Shown here: piece after piece, positions 28,238 to 35,207 of the stretch
Layout of the letters: the number at the start of each line of letters is the position of its first letter
How positions within the stretch are numbered: the first letter of the stretch is position 1
Notes under the pieces: generated by a model
What the model was told of the DNA's origin: nothing
Databases searched by the model: none
Seen by the model: only the letters and a program-made list of their open reading frames with translations
Source of the DNA: Flavobacteriaceae bacterium
Lineage (GTDB): Bacteria; Bacteroidota; Bacteroidia; Flavobacteriales; Flavobacteriaceae
Direction: 5' to 3'
Length of the DNA stretch: 37,864 bases
NCBI GenBank assembly: GCA_024762795.1
Contig: JANTGS010000020.1
Coordinates: 1 to 37,864, forward strand
Translations under genes and position numbers: made by a program

Positions 28238-28753
28238 TTATTTTACTTTTTTCAGTTCATCTCCTCCGGGAAGATCCATTTTATCTGTAAGTTTGGATAC
28301 CTGCCTCAGATCAATATTCCCTGTTAATGAAATGATTACTGTTTCATGATCTCCATCTGAAGCATTATTTACAAACATAAAAAGCTCTTTTACAAAATTT
28401 TCATTGCTCCCTTCTTTAACATAGATCTTTACATTATCATTTTCATCCTTAACACGCATCAGTTCAACCAGTTTACCACTTTTAAGATAACTATCCGCTT
28501 CTGCTCTCATCTGCTTGGCAACATTCTTATCTTCAGTTGCAAAAACCTTTAGGGTATTGATATTTTTGATCAGATCAAGATATTCATCATCGGTTTCGGC
28601 ACCGATCTTACTCATCAGCTCAAAAGCTTTTTGATTTACGATTACTGAGCTTACCCCGTCAATATCTTCAAACCGGTCAAATTGTGATTGTGCCTGTGAA
28701 ACAAAAGGGGCTACTGACAATAATAATCCGAGGATTAAATTTTTTATTTTCAT
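28238..28753 (-). CDS. DUF4252 family exported protein
   Basis: The 171-residue protein has a signal peptide (MKIKNLILGLLLSVAPFVSQAQ) with no lipobox cysteine, then a DUF4252 domain with FEDIDGVSSVIVNQKAFELM, LIKNINTLKVFATEDK, LMRVKDENDNVKIYVKE and TVIISLTGNIDLRQVSKL. It is the soluble paralogue of the lipoprotein 16 bases downstream. The pair differ in anchoring (free versus lipidated), which may matter for their role. Third gene of the sigma/anti-sigma operon; 34 bases separate it from the anti-sigma candidate. Confidence 0.82.
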   Translation of the reverse strand: MKIKNLILGLLLSVAPFVSQAQSQFDRFEDIDGVSSVIVNQKAFELMSKIGAETDDEYLDLIKNINTLKVFATEDKNVAKQMRAEADSYLKSGKLVELMRVKDENDNVKIYVKEGSNENFVKELFMFVNNASDGDHETVIISLTGNIDLRQVSKLTDKMDLPGGDELKKVK

Positions 28754-28787
28754 AATACTTTTTTTTAATGATTATTGTTTTTAATGG

Positions 28788-29216
28788 TTATTTATTGTTT
28801 TTAAAAATTTTATTTGCTGTTTGATCAAAGGTTTCCAGTTTTACTATGGCCCGGTTCCCTTTGTTTAAATTTTGAGAGATCATATTTAAAGCTCTGGTGG
28901 TTTCAATATAGGCCAGCCGGGCTTCTTGTTTCTCTCTTTGATTTTTCTGATAAACAGAATACACACTTACCATCAGGATCAGTGCGGCTGCAACGGACAA
29001 CCATTGTAAAAGATGATTCCTTTGAGGTAAAACGATCTCCTTTTCTGCAACTTCGGTACTGCTCTGATTAAAATAAACAAACAGATCTCTGTAAGGTACC
29101 AGATGGGGTGGAATGTCTTCCTGACTGAAATATTCTTTCAGAAGGGCTTCTTCAGCTAAACTTGTTTCTGCTTCAAAATATTTTTCCAGTAATTTCTCTA
29201 TTTTAGATAATTCCAT
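28788..29216 (-). CDS. Putative membrane anti-sigma factor
   Basis: From the ATG at 29216 the product is 142 residues: an acidic cytoplasmic N-terminal half (MELSKIEKLLEKYFEAETSL) that could bind a sigma factor, one membrane segment (about residues 73-91, LLQWLSVAAALILMVSVYS) and a periplasmic tail with TRALNMISQNLNKG. There is no zinc anti-sigma HxxxCxxC motif and no FecR domain. The ATG overlaps the sigma gene by 14 bases, a strong sign of translational coupling and of an anti-sigma role, which otherwise rests on topology and position. A longer in-frame start at 29243 would overlap the sigma gene further and is less likely. Confidence 0.7.
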   Translation of the reverse strand: MELSKIEKLLEKYFEAETSLAEEALLKEYFSQEDIPPHLVPYRDLFVYFNQSSTEVAEKEIVLPQRNHLLQWLSVAAALILMVSVYSVYQKNQREKQEARLAYIETTRALNMISQNLNKGNRAIVKLETFDQTANKIFKNNK

Positions 29217-29712
29217 AATTCTGTTTTTTAGTAAACTTTTCACGCATGGTTTTTCTTGCTCTTGAGAGCGCCACTCTTATGGCTGTGGGTTCCATTTTTA
29301 AGATTTCTGCAATTTCTGCATATTCATAATTTTCAATATCTCTTAACTGAATGATCATTCTTTGTTTTTCGGGCAGTTCATCAATAAGCTTTTTTAATAG
29401 GGTTGTACTGTCCTTTAACTCAATCTTTTTTTGTAATGAGATCTCCTTATCTTTATAATTGCTGTGAACCAGTGTTAGATTTGATGCCCGTTTCGATTTT
29501 AACTGGTCGAGGCAATAATTTTTAGTCATGGTCATTGCAAAAGCCTCTACATTATCATAACCATCGATCTTATCTTTATTCCTCCACAATTTTAGATAGA
29601 GTTCCTGAGTGGCATCTTCAGCCTCATCAGAAGAAACCAAAAGCCTTTTGGCCAAGCGGTAAACCTTGTCTTTAAAAGGCATTACCTTATCTAAAAATTC
29701 TTTCTGATTCAT
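29203..29712 (-). CDS. ECF-type RNA polymerase sigma factor
   Basis: The 169-residue protein has sigma region 2 (about 10-80: EAEDATQELYLKLWRNKDKI for promoter melting and core contact) and region 4 (about 110-160: LIDELPEKQRMIIQLRDIENY and the helix-turn-helix YAEIAEILKMEPTAIRVALSRARKTMRE). Region 3 is absent, as in ECF sigmas. It directs polymerase to a small regulon, very likely including its own operon via the TGTAAC-N16-CGTC promoter upstream. The next gene overlaps its end and probably encodes the anti-sigma. The inducing signal is not evident, but the exported DUF4252 proteins point to an envelope cue. Confidence 0.92.
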   Translation of the reverse strand: MNQKEFLDKVMPFKDKVYRLAKRLLVSSDEAEDATQELYLKLWRNKDKIDGYDNVEAFAMTMTKNYCLDQLKSKRASNLTLVHSNYKDKEISLQKKIELKDSTTLLKKLIDELPEKQRMIIQLRDIENYEYAEIAEILKMEPTAIRVALSRARKTMREKFTKKQNYGII

Positions 29713-29748
29713 CAGTCAGGTTCGTTTGTTTAATCATTACATTATTCC

Positions 29749-29774
29749 GACGAACAAGTTACTATTTTGTTACA
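29749..29774 (-). promoter_or_regulatory. Putative ECF-sigma autoregulatory promoter
   Basis: On the minus strand TGTAAC (complement of 29769-29774), 16 bases, then CGTC (complement of 29749-29752). This -35/-10 pair has the form of known ECF promoters (compare TGAAAC-N16-CGTA and TGTAAC-type elements in Bacillus) and differs from TAnnTTTG. The leader to the ATG at 29712 would be about 30 bases. Confidence 0.6.
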
Positions 29775-29800
29775 AACCCAACGGATCAATTTTATTTTTT

Positions 29801-29808
29801 TAAATTTG
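29801..29808 (+). promoter_or_regulatory. -7 element for the S41 peptidase gene
   Basis: TAAATTTG matches TAnnTTTG, 22 bases before the ATG at 29831. No -33 TTG at normal spacing; that position borders the ECF promoter of the divergent operon. Confidence 0.5.
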
Positions 29809-29830
29809 TCTGAAATAAAATACTACTACT

Positions 29831-31312
29831 ATGATAAAAAGATTTATGATCCCATTCCTTATTTTTACACTTACTTTCTTTATTGGCTGCAGTTCTGATG
29901 AGCCAAAGAAAGAGGAAATTCCTGAAATTTCGGAAGAAGCCGAAGTTCAGGATTTTATTTGGCAAGGTTTAAATGCATACTATTTATGGCAGGAAAATGT
30001 TTCCGCTTTAAATGATTCCCGTATCGAGGATCATACTGAATATGTAAATTATATCAATAATGCTCCCGAGCCTGATACTTTTTTTGAATCCTTACTCTAC
30101 AAAAGAGATGTGATCGACAAATGGAGCTGGATCGTTGATGATTATGTAGAACTTGAGAATTTATTTCAGGGAGTTACCAAAAACAACGGTGTTGAATTTG
30201 AACTGTTTGTTATGTGCAGCACCTGTGATGAGGTTTATGCCATGGTACGCTATATTTTACCCAATAGCTCTGCCAGTACACAAAATATACACAGAGGAGA
30301 TATCATTATGAAGATCGATGGTGTTCAACTTAACAGGTCTAATTACCGGGATCTGCTTTTCTTCGGAAATGATACTTACAGCGCAAGCCTGGGAAGAATT
30401 GAAGACGGAAATGTTGTTGGCATTGATGTTACGGTAGACCTTGTTAAAGAAGAATACACAGAAAACCCTGTTTTTATTTCCAAAACATTTGATAAGAACG
30501 GAAGAAAAATAGGATATTTATTGTACAATAGTTTTACTTCCAATTTTGACAGTGATCTTAATGCTGCTTTTGCAGAATTTAAAAATAAAGGGATAACAGA
30601 CCTTATCCTCGATCTAAGATACAATGGAGGAGGTTCTGTAGCTACTGCGGTTTATCTGGGCAGTATGATTACCGGACAATATAAAGGAGAGGTATTTACC
30701 AAAGAAAGATGGAATTCGAAAATACAGGCTGAGATCGAAGCTTCTCATCCGGACTGGCTTGTAAATAATTTTACTGATAAACTTGGAAACGGACAGCTTA
30801 TCAACAGCTTAAACCTTAATAGTTTACACATGATCGTCACCCGTAGTTCAGCTTCTGCGAGCGAACTTATCATCAATGGATTAAAACCTTATATCGATGT
30901 AAAACTGATCGGTGAAAAAACCGTTGGAAAATATGTAGCCTCAGTTACACTATACGATTCTTCCGACTTTACCAAAAGAAATGTAAATCCCAATCACAAT
31001 TATGCCATGCAACCCATCGTACTTGAAGAAGTGAATAAACTGGGAGAAAATGATAAAGATGGATTTGATCCGGATATTCCGCTGGAAGAGGATTTTACTC
31101 ATATGGGGATTCTTGGCGATCCTAATGAACCTCTTTTAAGAACTGCAATCAATGATATTGTTGGGAATGTTGGAAAATACAATATCGATAAACAGTTTTC
31201 TTACGAGGTGCTGGGTCATTCAAAAATGTATAATAGAACTGCAAATACCATGTTTATCGATTCCAATCCATATTTGGGTGAGTTCTTTAGGAAAAAAGAT
31301 GTTTTTAAATAA
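29831..31312 (+). CDS. S41 family peptidase, lipoprotein
   Basis: The 493-residue protein has a lipobox FIGC (Cys20) followed by SSDE, so it is lipidated. It has an N-terminal helical domain (about 35-110), a PDZ-like part (about 115-205, with ILPNSSASTQNIHRGDIIMKIDG) and an S41 tail-specific protease domain (about 215-425). The GYLLYNSFTSNFD strand, LILDLRYNGGG, and the catalytic pair Ser342 in SSASASE and Lys367 in TVGK stand 25 residues apart as in Tsp/CtpA. It should cleave envelope proteins, typically near C termini. Divergent from the ECF sigma operon with 118 bases between, so shared regulation is possible. The S4-domain gene starts 8 bases after its stop. Confidence 0.9.
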   Translation: MIKRFMIPFLIFTLTFFIGCSSDEPKKEEIPEISEEAEVQDFIWQGLNAYYLWQENVSALNDSRIEDHTEYVNYINNAPEPDTFFESLLYKRDVIDKWSWIVDDYVELENLFQGVTKNNGVEFELFVMCSTCDEVYAMVRYILPNSSASTQNIHRGDIIMKIDGVQLNRSNYRDLLFFGNDTYSASLGRIEDGNVVGIDVTVDLVKEEYTENPVFISKTFDKNGRKIGYLLYNSFTSNFDSDLNAAFAEFKNKGITDLILDLRYNGGGSVATAVYLGSMITGQYKGEVFTKERWNSKIQAEIEASHPDWLVNNFTDKLGNGQLINSLNLNSLHMIVTRSSASASELIINGLKPYIDVKLIGEKTVGKYVASVTLYDSSDFTKRNVNPNHNYAMQPIVLEEVNKLGENDKDGFDPDIPLEEDFTHMGILGDPNEPLLRTAINDIVGNVGKYNIDKQFSYEVLGHSKMYNRTANTMFIDSNPYLGEFFRKKDVFK

Positions 31313-31320
31313 TAAAGGTC

Positions 31321-31692
31321 ATGCGAATTGATAAATACTTGTGGTGTACCCGTTATTTTAAAACCCGGAATCTGGCTACTGAAGCCTGCAAGAAAAAACA
31401 TGTTAAGATCAATGGCGTAAATGTAAAACCCGCCAAGGATATCTTTGGCGGGGAAAAAATAAAGGTTCGTAAGAATCAGATTGATTATGAACTGGTGGTT
31501 CTCGATATTCCCAAAAATCGTGTAGGAGCCAAATTGGTTGATCTTTACCGAAAAGATATTACACCGGAAGAAGCTTTTGATAATCAAGAATTTATAAAGT
31601 TTGCTAAAGATTATTACCGAAAAAAAGGTATTGGGCGCCCCACAAAAAAAGACCGTAGAGATCTGGAAGATTATCTTAATAATTCCGATTAA
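31321..31692 (+). CDS. S4-domain RNA-binding protein, HslR/Hsp15-like
   Basis: The 123-residue basic protein begins with an S4 domain (MRIDKYLWCTRYFKTRNLATEACKKKHVKING region, residues 1-33) and continues KPAKDIFGGEKIKVRK, the layout of HslR (Hsp15), which binds stalled 50S subunits carrying nascent peptide in E. coli. The C-terminal tail is Lys/Arg-rich (about 85-115). The flavobacterial version may act the same way, by inference. It follows the S41 gene by 8 bases and precedes nagA by 46 bases, possibly one transcript. Confidence 0.9.
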   Translation: MRIDKYLWCTRYFKTRNLATEACKKKHVKINGVNVKPAKDIFGGEKIKVRKNQIDYELVVLDIPKNRVGAKLVDLYRKDITPEEAFDNQEFIKFAKDYYRKKGIGRPTKKDRRDLEDYLNNSD

Positions 31693-31738
31693 ACCGATTT
31701 AAAAAACCATTTTTAAGAATAAATAAAACCGGATTCCT

Positions 31739-32860
31739 ATGAATATCCTTATTAAAAACGGCAAGATCATTACCCCTGAAAAGATCATAGAAGACCGGTA
31801 TCTGATCATTGAAAATCATATCATTAAAGAGATTGCCGAAGATTTTGATAAAACCAAAAATTATACAACCATCAATGCTGAAGGCAATTTTATCTCTCCA
31901 GGTTTTTTTGATACCCATATTCACGGAGCCGGAAATGGTGTTTTTGAAACCGCAGATAAGGATTTGTTTACAGAGATCAGTGATCTGATTCTTAAAAATG
32001 GCATCACAACTTTCCTACCCACTCTTTTATGCAATGAAACTCATATTAAGAATGTGGTAAAACAAATCAATGACCATCCTGAGTTAAAAGAACATATTGC
32101 CGGAATATATGTGGAAGGTCCTTTTGTGAATCCTGAGAAAAAAGGAGGAATAAACCCTGATTATATCCGTAAACCAGATCTGGATAATCTTAAGAAGATC
32201 ATTGATATTTCGGAAGGTCATTTAAAAATGATGACCATTGCCCCGGAATTAGAGGATATTGATAAGATTATTGATCACCTTTTACAAAATGATATCATAC
32301 CGGCTTTTGGCCATTCCATGACCGATCTACAGACAGCACTTTCAAAAAAAGGGGTCAGGAATATTACCCATCTTTTTAATGCCATGACGGGTATTTCTCA
32401 TAAATCACCGGGATTAGCAGCTTTACCATTTATTGATAAGGACATCTTTGTAGAGGTCAACGGAGACGGCGTACATATTGATAACCAAATCATTAAAATG
32501 TGTTTTGAGCATCTGAACCCGGAAAGGATTATTTCTATTACAGATGCTGTGATCTCTGCAGGACTGCCTTACGGGGACTATTTTTACGATACCGATAAAA
32601 AAGTAAGCTCCTCAGAAAGAGGAGTACGATATAAGAAAAATGACGTACTGATCGGATCGAGTTTTATGATTCCTGATGTATTGAGAAATCTGAAAAAAAA
32701 CACCCAAGCAAAAATGAGTGAACTGATCAATTCAGTTACAATTAATCCGGCTAAAATGCTCTCAGTGGATAAAGATCGCGGAAGCATTGAAAAAGGAAAA
32801 AGGGCTGATCTTGTTATATTCGACGATAATTTCAATATAAAGAAAGTGATCAGCCGATAA
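31739..32860 (+). CDS. nagA: N-acetylglucosamine-6-phosphate deacetylase
   Basis: NagA hydrolyses GlcNAc-6-phosphate to glucosamine-6-phosphate and acetate, feeding amino sugars from chitin or recycled cell wall into central metabolism. The 373-residue protein is an amidohydrolase with the HxH motif at His60 and His62 (FFDTHIHGAG), metal Glu126 in YVEGPFVNPEKKG, His192 in FGHSMTD, His211 in THLFNAM, and catalytic Asp269 in ITDAVISAG. All are in place, so it should be active. No nagB or transporter is adjacent here. The ATG at 31739 matches the family N terminus. Confidence 0.93.
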   Translation: MNILIKNGKIITPEKIIEDRYLIIENHIIKEIAEDFDKTKNYTTINAEGNFISPGFFDTHIHGAGNGVFETADKDLFTEISDLILKNGITTFLPTLLCNETHIKNVVKQINDHPELKEHIAGIYVEGPFVNPEKKGGINPDYIRKPDLDNLKKIIDISEGHLKMMTIAPELEDIDKIIDHLLQNDIIPAFGHSMTDLQTALSKKGVRNITHLFNAMTGISHKSPGLAALPFIDKDIFVEVNGDGVHIDNQIIKMCFEHLNPERIISITDAVISAGLPYGDYFYDTDKKVSSSERGVRYKKNDVLIGSSFMIPDVLRNLKKNTQAKMSELINSVTINPAKMLSVDKDRGSIEKGKRADLVIFDDNFNIKKVISR

Positions 32861-32927
32861 TATTTCTTTTAATATTCTTTGCTAAATAATCGCTTCATTC
32901 GTAATCGTATTTTTTTAATAATATTCT

Positions 32928-32935
32928 TATCTTTG
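32928..32935 (+). promoter_or_regulatory. -7 element for the phosphoribosyltransferase gene
   Basis: TATCTTTG matches the consensus exactly, 22 bases before the ATG at 32958. The -33 region (about 32905) lacks a clear TTG. Confidence 0.5.
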
Positions 32936-32957
32936 ATTCTCATTACAATACGGAAAA

Positions 32958-33455
32958 ATGTCACAATCTATCATACTCAGTAACGAAGAAATAATATTTA
33001 AGATTCGAAGAATTGCCTATCAGATTTACGAAAATAATATTGATGAAAAGGATATTATTCTTGCAGGTATCAGCAGTAATGGCTTTTATCTGGCTACAAA
33101 GATCAAAGAAGTGCTGGATACTATTTCCGACCTGAATACCAATTTATGCGAGGTGTTTATCGATAAGAAACAACCCCTAAAAAGAGTAAAAACCTCCTTA
33201 AAACCAGAGGAGTACAAAAATAAATCGCTGGTATTGGTAGATGATGTTTTAAATTCGGGCAGAACACTGATCTATTCTGTAAAACACTTTTTAGATGTTC
33301 CGTTAAAACAGTTTAAAACTGCGGTTTTAGTTAACAGGAATCATAAGAATTATCCTATCAAAGCCGATTTTAAAGGAATCTCTCTCTCAACTTCATTACA
33401 GGAACATGTAACTTTTGAAGTAAAGACCGGCAAGGCAAAAGTATATTTAGATTAA
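32958..33455 (+). CDS. Phosphoribosyltransferase family protein
   Basis: The 165-residue cytoplasmic protein has a type I phosphoribosyltransferase fold with the PRPP loop LVLVDDVLNSGRTLIYSV (residues 91-108). The N-terminal part IILAGISSNGFYLATKI matches the PPi loop region, and CEVFIDKK leads to the flexible loop. It resembles PyrR or hypoxanthine-type enzymes, but the base specificity is not clear from the hood region. Genes for an S4 protein, this enzyme and shikimate kinase are often close together in Flavobacteria, as here. Its 3' end overlaps that of the convergent shikimate kinase gene by 9 bases. Confidence 0.85.
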   Translation: MSQSIILSNEEIIFKIRRIAYQIYENNIDEKDIILAGISSNGFYLATKIKEVLDTISDLNTNLCEVFIDKKQPLKRVKTSLKPEEYKNKSLVLVDDVLNSGRTLIYSVKHFLDVPLKQFKTAVLVNRNHKNYPIKADFKGISLSTSLQEHVTFEVKTGKAKVYLD

Positions 33456-33965
33456 ACTTTTCAATTCTATAACGATCTCCTGAGGTGTTTTATCATCAGT
33501 ATCAACTATAAGATCTGCCTTTTCATAATAACTCTTACGTTCAAAAAGGTGTTTGGCGATAAATTCTTTCAAATCCTTATCAGCAATATGTGCGATCAGA
33601 GGTCTTTCACTTTTTTCTTTGATCAGTCTGTTGAATAAATTTTGCACAGAAGATCTTAAGTAAACTGATGTTGCCAATTTGTTGATCAGATCAATATTAC
33701 CGGAATAACATGGAGTACCCCCTCCTACAGACAGGATCATGTTTTTATCAAAATTCAACAATTGTTGTAAATATTTATGCTCTTGCTTCCTGAAATAGAT
33801 TTCTCCTTTATTTTTAAAAATATCCGTTATGGTAGATTTTTCAGATCTTTCAATAAAATCATCCAGATCGGTCAGGCCGATTGAAAGATCTTCTGAAAGC
33901 AGTTTTGCCACCGTGGATTTTCCACTTCCCATATACCCAATTAGAACGATATTTTTATAATTCAT
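33447..33965 (-). CDS. aroK: Shikimate kinase
   Basis: Shikimate kinase phosphorylates shikimate at the 3-hydroxyl in the aromatic amino acid pathway. From the ATG at 33965 the 172-residue protein has the P-loop GYMGSGKST (about 9-17), TDLDDFIE with the shikimate-contacting Asp, the GGGTPC signature (about 77-82) and the LID-region RPLIAH. A TTG at 33977 could add four residues (MKSI), but the ATG gives the usual short N terminus. It overlaps the convergent phosphoribosyltransferase gene by 9 bases. The frameshifted TlpA-like gene lies just upstream on the same strand. Confidence 0.93.
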   Translation of the reverse strand: MNYKNIVLIGYMGSGKSTVAKLLSEDLSIGLTDLDDFIERSEKSTITDIFKNKGEIYFRKQEHKYLQQLLNFDKNMILSVGGGTPCYSGNIDLINKLATSVYLRSSVQNLFNRLIKEKSERPLIAHIADKDLKEFIAKHLFERKSYYEKADLIVDTDDKTPQEIVIELKSLI

Positions 33966-33998
33966 AATGCTTTTCAACTATAATTTTATTTCTATAAT

Positions 33999-34546
33999 CT
34001 ATTGCCTGAGTAGTTCATCTATTTTTTGAACCAACTTATTAAATTCTTCTTCCTTAAATAATCTGGTTAAAAAAACAATTGTCCCTGATTTATCGATCAA
34101 CACATTTCTTGTAACCCCCGTTTTTGGGTGTGCATATAAAGTATAAATCTTATCCATCGTATCAAGTGCAAAGGATAAGTTATATTCATAGTTCTTGCAA
34201 ATGCTTTAACCTTTTCCACCGATTCTTTCCTGTCAATCCCGATCAAATGAAAGTTTTTCCCTTTAAACACCTTCCATATTCTGTTTTCCAGGTGGGGCAT
34301 TTCCGTTCTGCACACACTACACCAACTGGCTGTAAACTGTAAAAGAACTACATCTCCTCTTAGATCAAAGAGATTTACAGAATGATCTCCATAGGCATAT
34401 ACAATTGTAAAATCGGGAGCCTGCTGCCCAGGTTTTACAATAAAACCAAACTCATCCACATAAGGATAATCCTCTTGTGCAAAGACACTTATCTGTATCA
34501 TAGTTAACAGAAAAAACAACAGTATTTTTTGATTTATTCTTTTCAA
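33999..34546 (-). pseudogene. Frameshifted TlpA-like thioredoxin-fold protein gene
   Basis: The first 125 residues read as an exported TlpA-like thioredoxin: signal peptide ending FAQ (24), GQQAPDFTIVYAYG, and WCSVC (Cys76, Cys79) in FTASWCSVCR. Near 34165-34178 the frame breaks and a short wrong tail ends at 34097. In the -1 frame the expected end continues as LALDTMDKIYTLYAHPKTGV, then a TlpA-type VLIDKSGTIVF segment, and stops with TAG at 33999-34001, giving about 180 residues. One missing base explains it. No classic slippery heptamer is at the site, so a real mutation or a sequencing error is likelier than programmed frameshifting. The start is TTG at 34546, as no ATG precedes the signal peptide. 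Confidence 0.82.
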
Positions 34547-34811
34547 TTTTCAAACTAATTGTAACAGGAATCATAGTCATTCGCAAGATAATATTTCAAG
34601 TTTAATAATAAAGTCGATTGTTAAAAAATAATTTGATAAAGATCATTTTTTTACAGCAATAAACAGGTATAAAGATGTATTATCATATATCATTTTATAA
34701 TTTCGCAAAGCAAAAACAAGGAATTAGTTAATTTTTTAAAATGAAATTTATTGATAATTAGGCTTCTAAAAAGAAAGAATAGATATCTTTAAAAATAATT
34801 TTAAATTTCAC

Positions 34812-34841
34812 TTGTTTAATAAATAAATGATAGTATATTTG
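34812..34841 (+). promoter_or_regulatory. Promoter of tRNA-Lys
   Basis: -33 TTG at 34812-34814, exactly 19 bases, -7 TATATTTG at 34834-34841 then C. It lies 15 bases before the tRNA. The rest of the gene-free stretch 34547-34811 is AT-rich and shows nothing I can name. Confidence 0.85.
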
Positions 34842-34856
34842 CATCCGAATTTGACC

Positions 34857-34929
34857 GACCTGGTAGCTCAGTTGGTAGAGCATCTCCCTTTTAAGGAGAG
34901 GGTCCTGGGTTCGAGCCCCAGCCAGGTCA
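34857..34929 (+). tRNA. tRNA-Lys (anticodon TTT)
   Basis: 73 bases. The acceptor stem GACCTGG pairs with CCAGGTC, discriminator A at 34929. The D-arm is GCTCAGTTGGTAGAGC, the anticodon stem TCTCC/GGAGA encloses loop CTTTTAA with anticodon TTT at 34890-34892, and the T-arm has GGTTCGAGCCCC. The 3' CCA is not encoded and must be added. Confidence 0.97.
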
Positions 34930-34945
34930 CAAAAAGTTAAATTTT

Positions 34946-34971
34946 ATCCCGCAAAAGCGGGATTTTTTTTT
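34946..34971 (+). terminator. Terminator after tRNA-Lys
   Basis: Seven-bp stem ATCCCGC/GCGGGAT (34946-34952 with 34957-34963), AAAA loop, and a run of nine T. The next promoter element begins on its last T. Confidence 0.9.
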
Positions 34972-34978
34972 AGATTTG
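34971..34978 (+). promoter_or_regulatory. -7 element of tRNA-Leu
   Basis: TAGATTTG fits TAnnTTTG and is followed by C. Its first T is the last T of the preceding terminator, and the tRNA starts 10 bases later. No -33 TTG at the right distance. Confidence 0.5.
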
Positions 34979-34987
34979 CAAGCAAAT

Positions 34988-35073
34988 GCGCATGTGGCGG
35001 AATTGGTAGACGCGCCAGGTTGAGGGCCTGGTGTTCGATTTAGAACGTGCTGGTTCGACTCCAGTCATGCGCA
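34988..35073 (+). tRNA. tRNA-Leu (anticodon GAG)
   Basis: 86 bases, a class II tRNA with a long variable arm. The acceptor stem GCGCATG pairs with CATGCGC, discriminator A at 35073. The anticodon stem CCAGG/CCTGG encloses loop TTGAGGG with anticodon GAG at 35022-35024. The T-arm has GGTTCGACTCC. CCA is not encoded. Confidence 0.97.
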
Positions 35074-35120
35074 CAAATTTTAGAAAAGAAAATCTCTAAT
35101 TGATAAATTGCTGAATTATA

Positions 35121-35150
35121 ATATCTTATTAAATATAAGATATTTTTTTT
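35121..35150 (+). terminator. Terminator after tRNA-Leu
   Basis: Nine-bp stem ATATCTTAT/ATAAGATAT (35121-35129 with 35135-35143), 5-base loop, and eight T to 35150. Confidence 0.8.
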
Positions 35151-35207
35151 AAATTGTTTTTCACATAATTTTTGCATTTTTTTATCAATTTATCATTATC
35201 ATTGTGC

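Noticed and set aside
34165-34178. Programmed -1 frameshift in the TlpA-like gene
   Set aside because: No X-XXY-YYZ slippery heptamer or downstream pseudoknot is visible; an indel is simpler.
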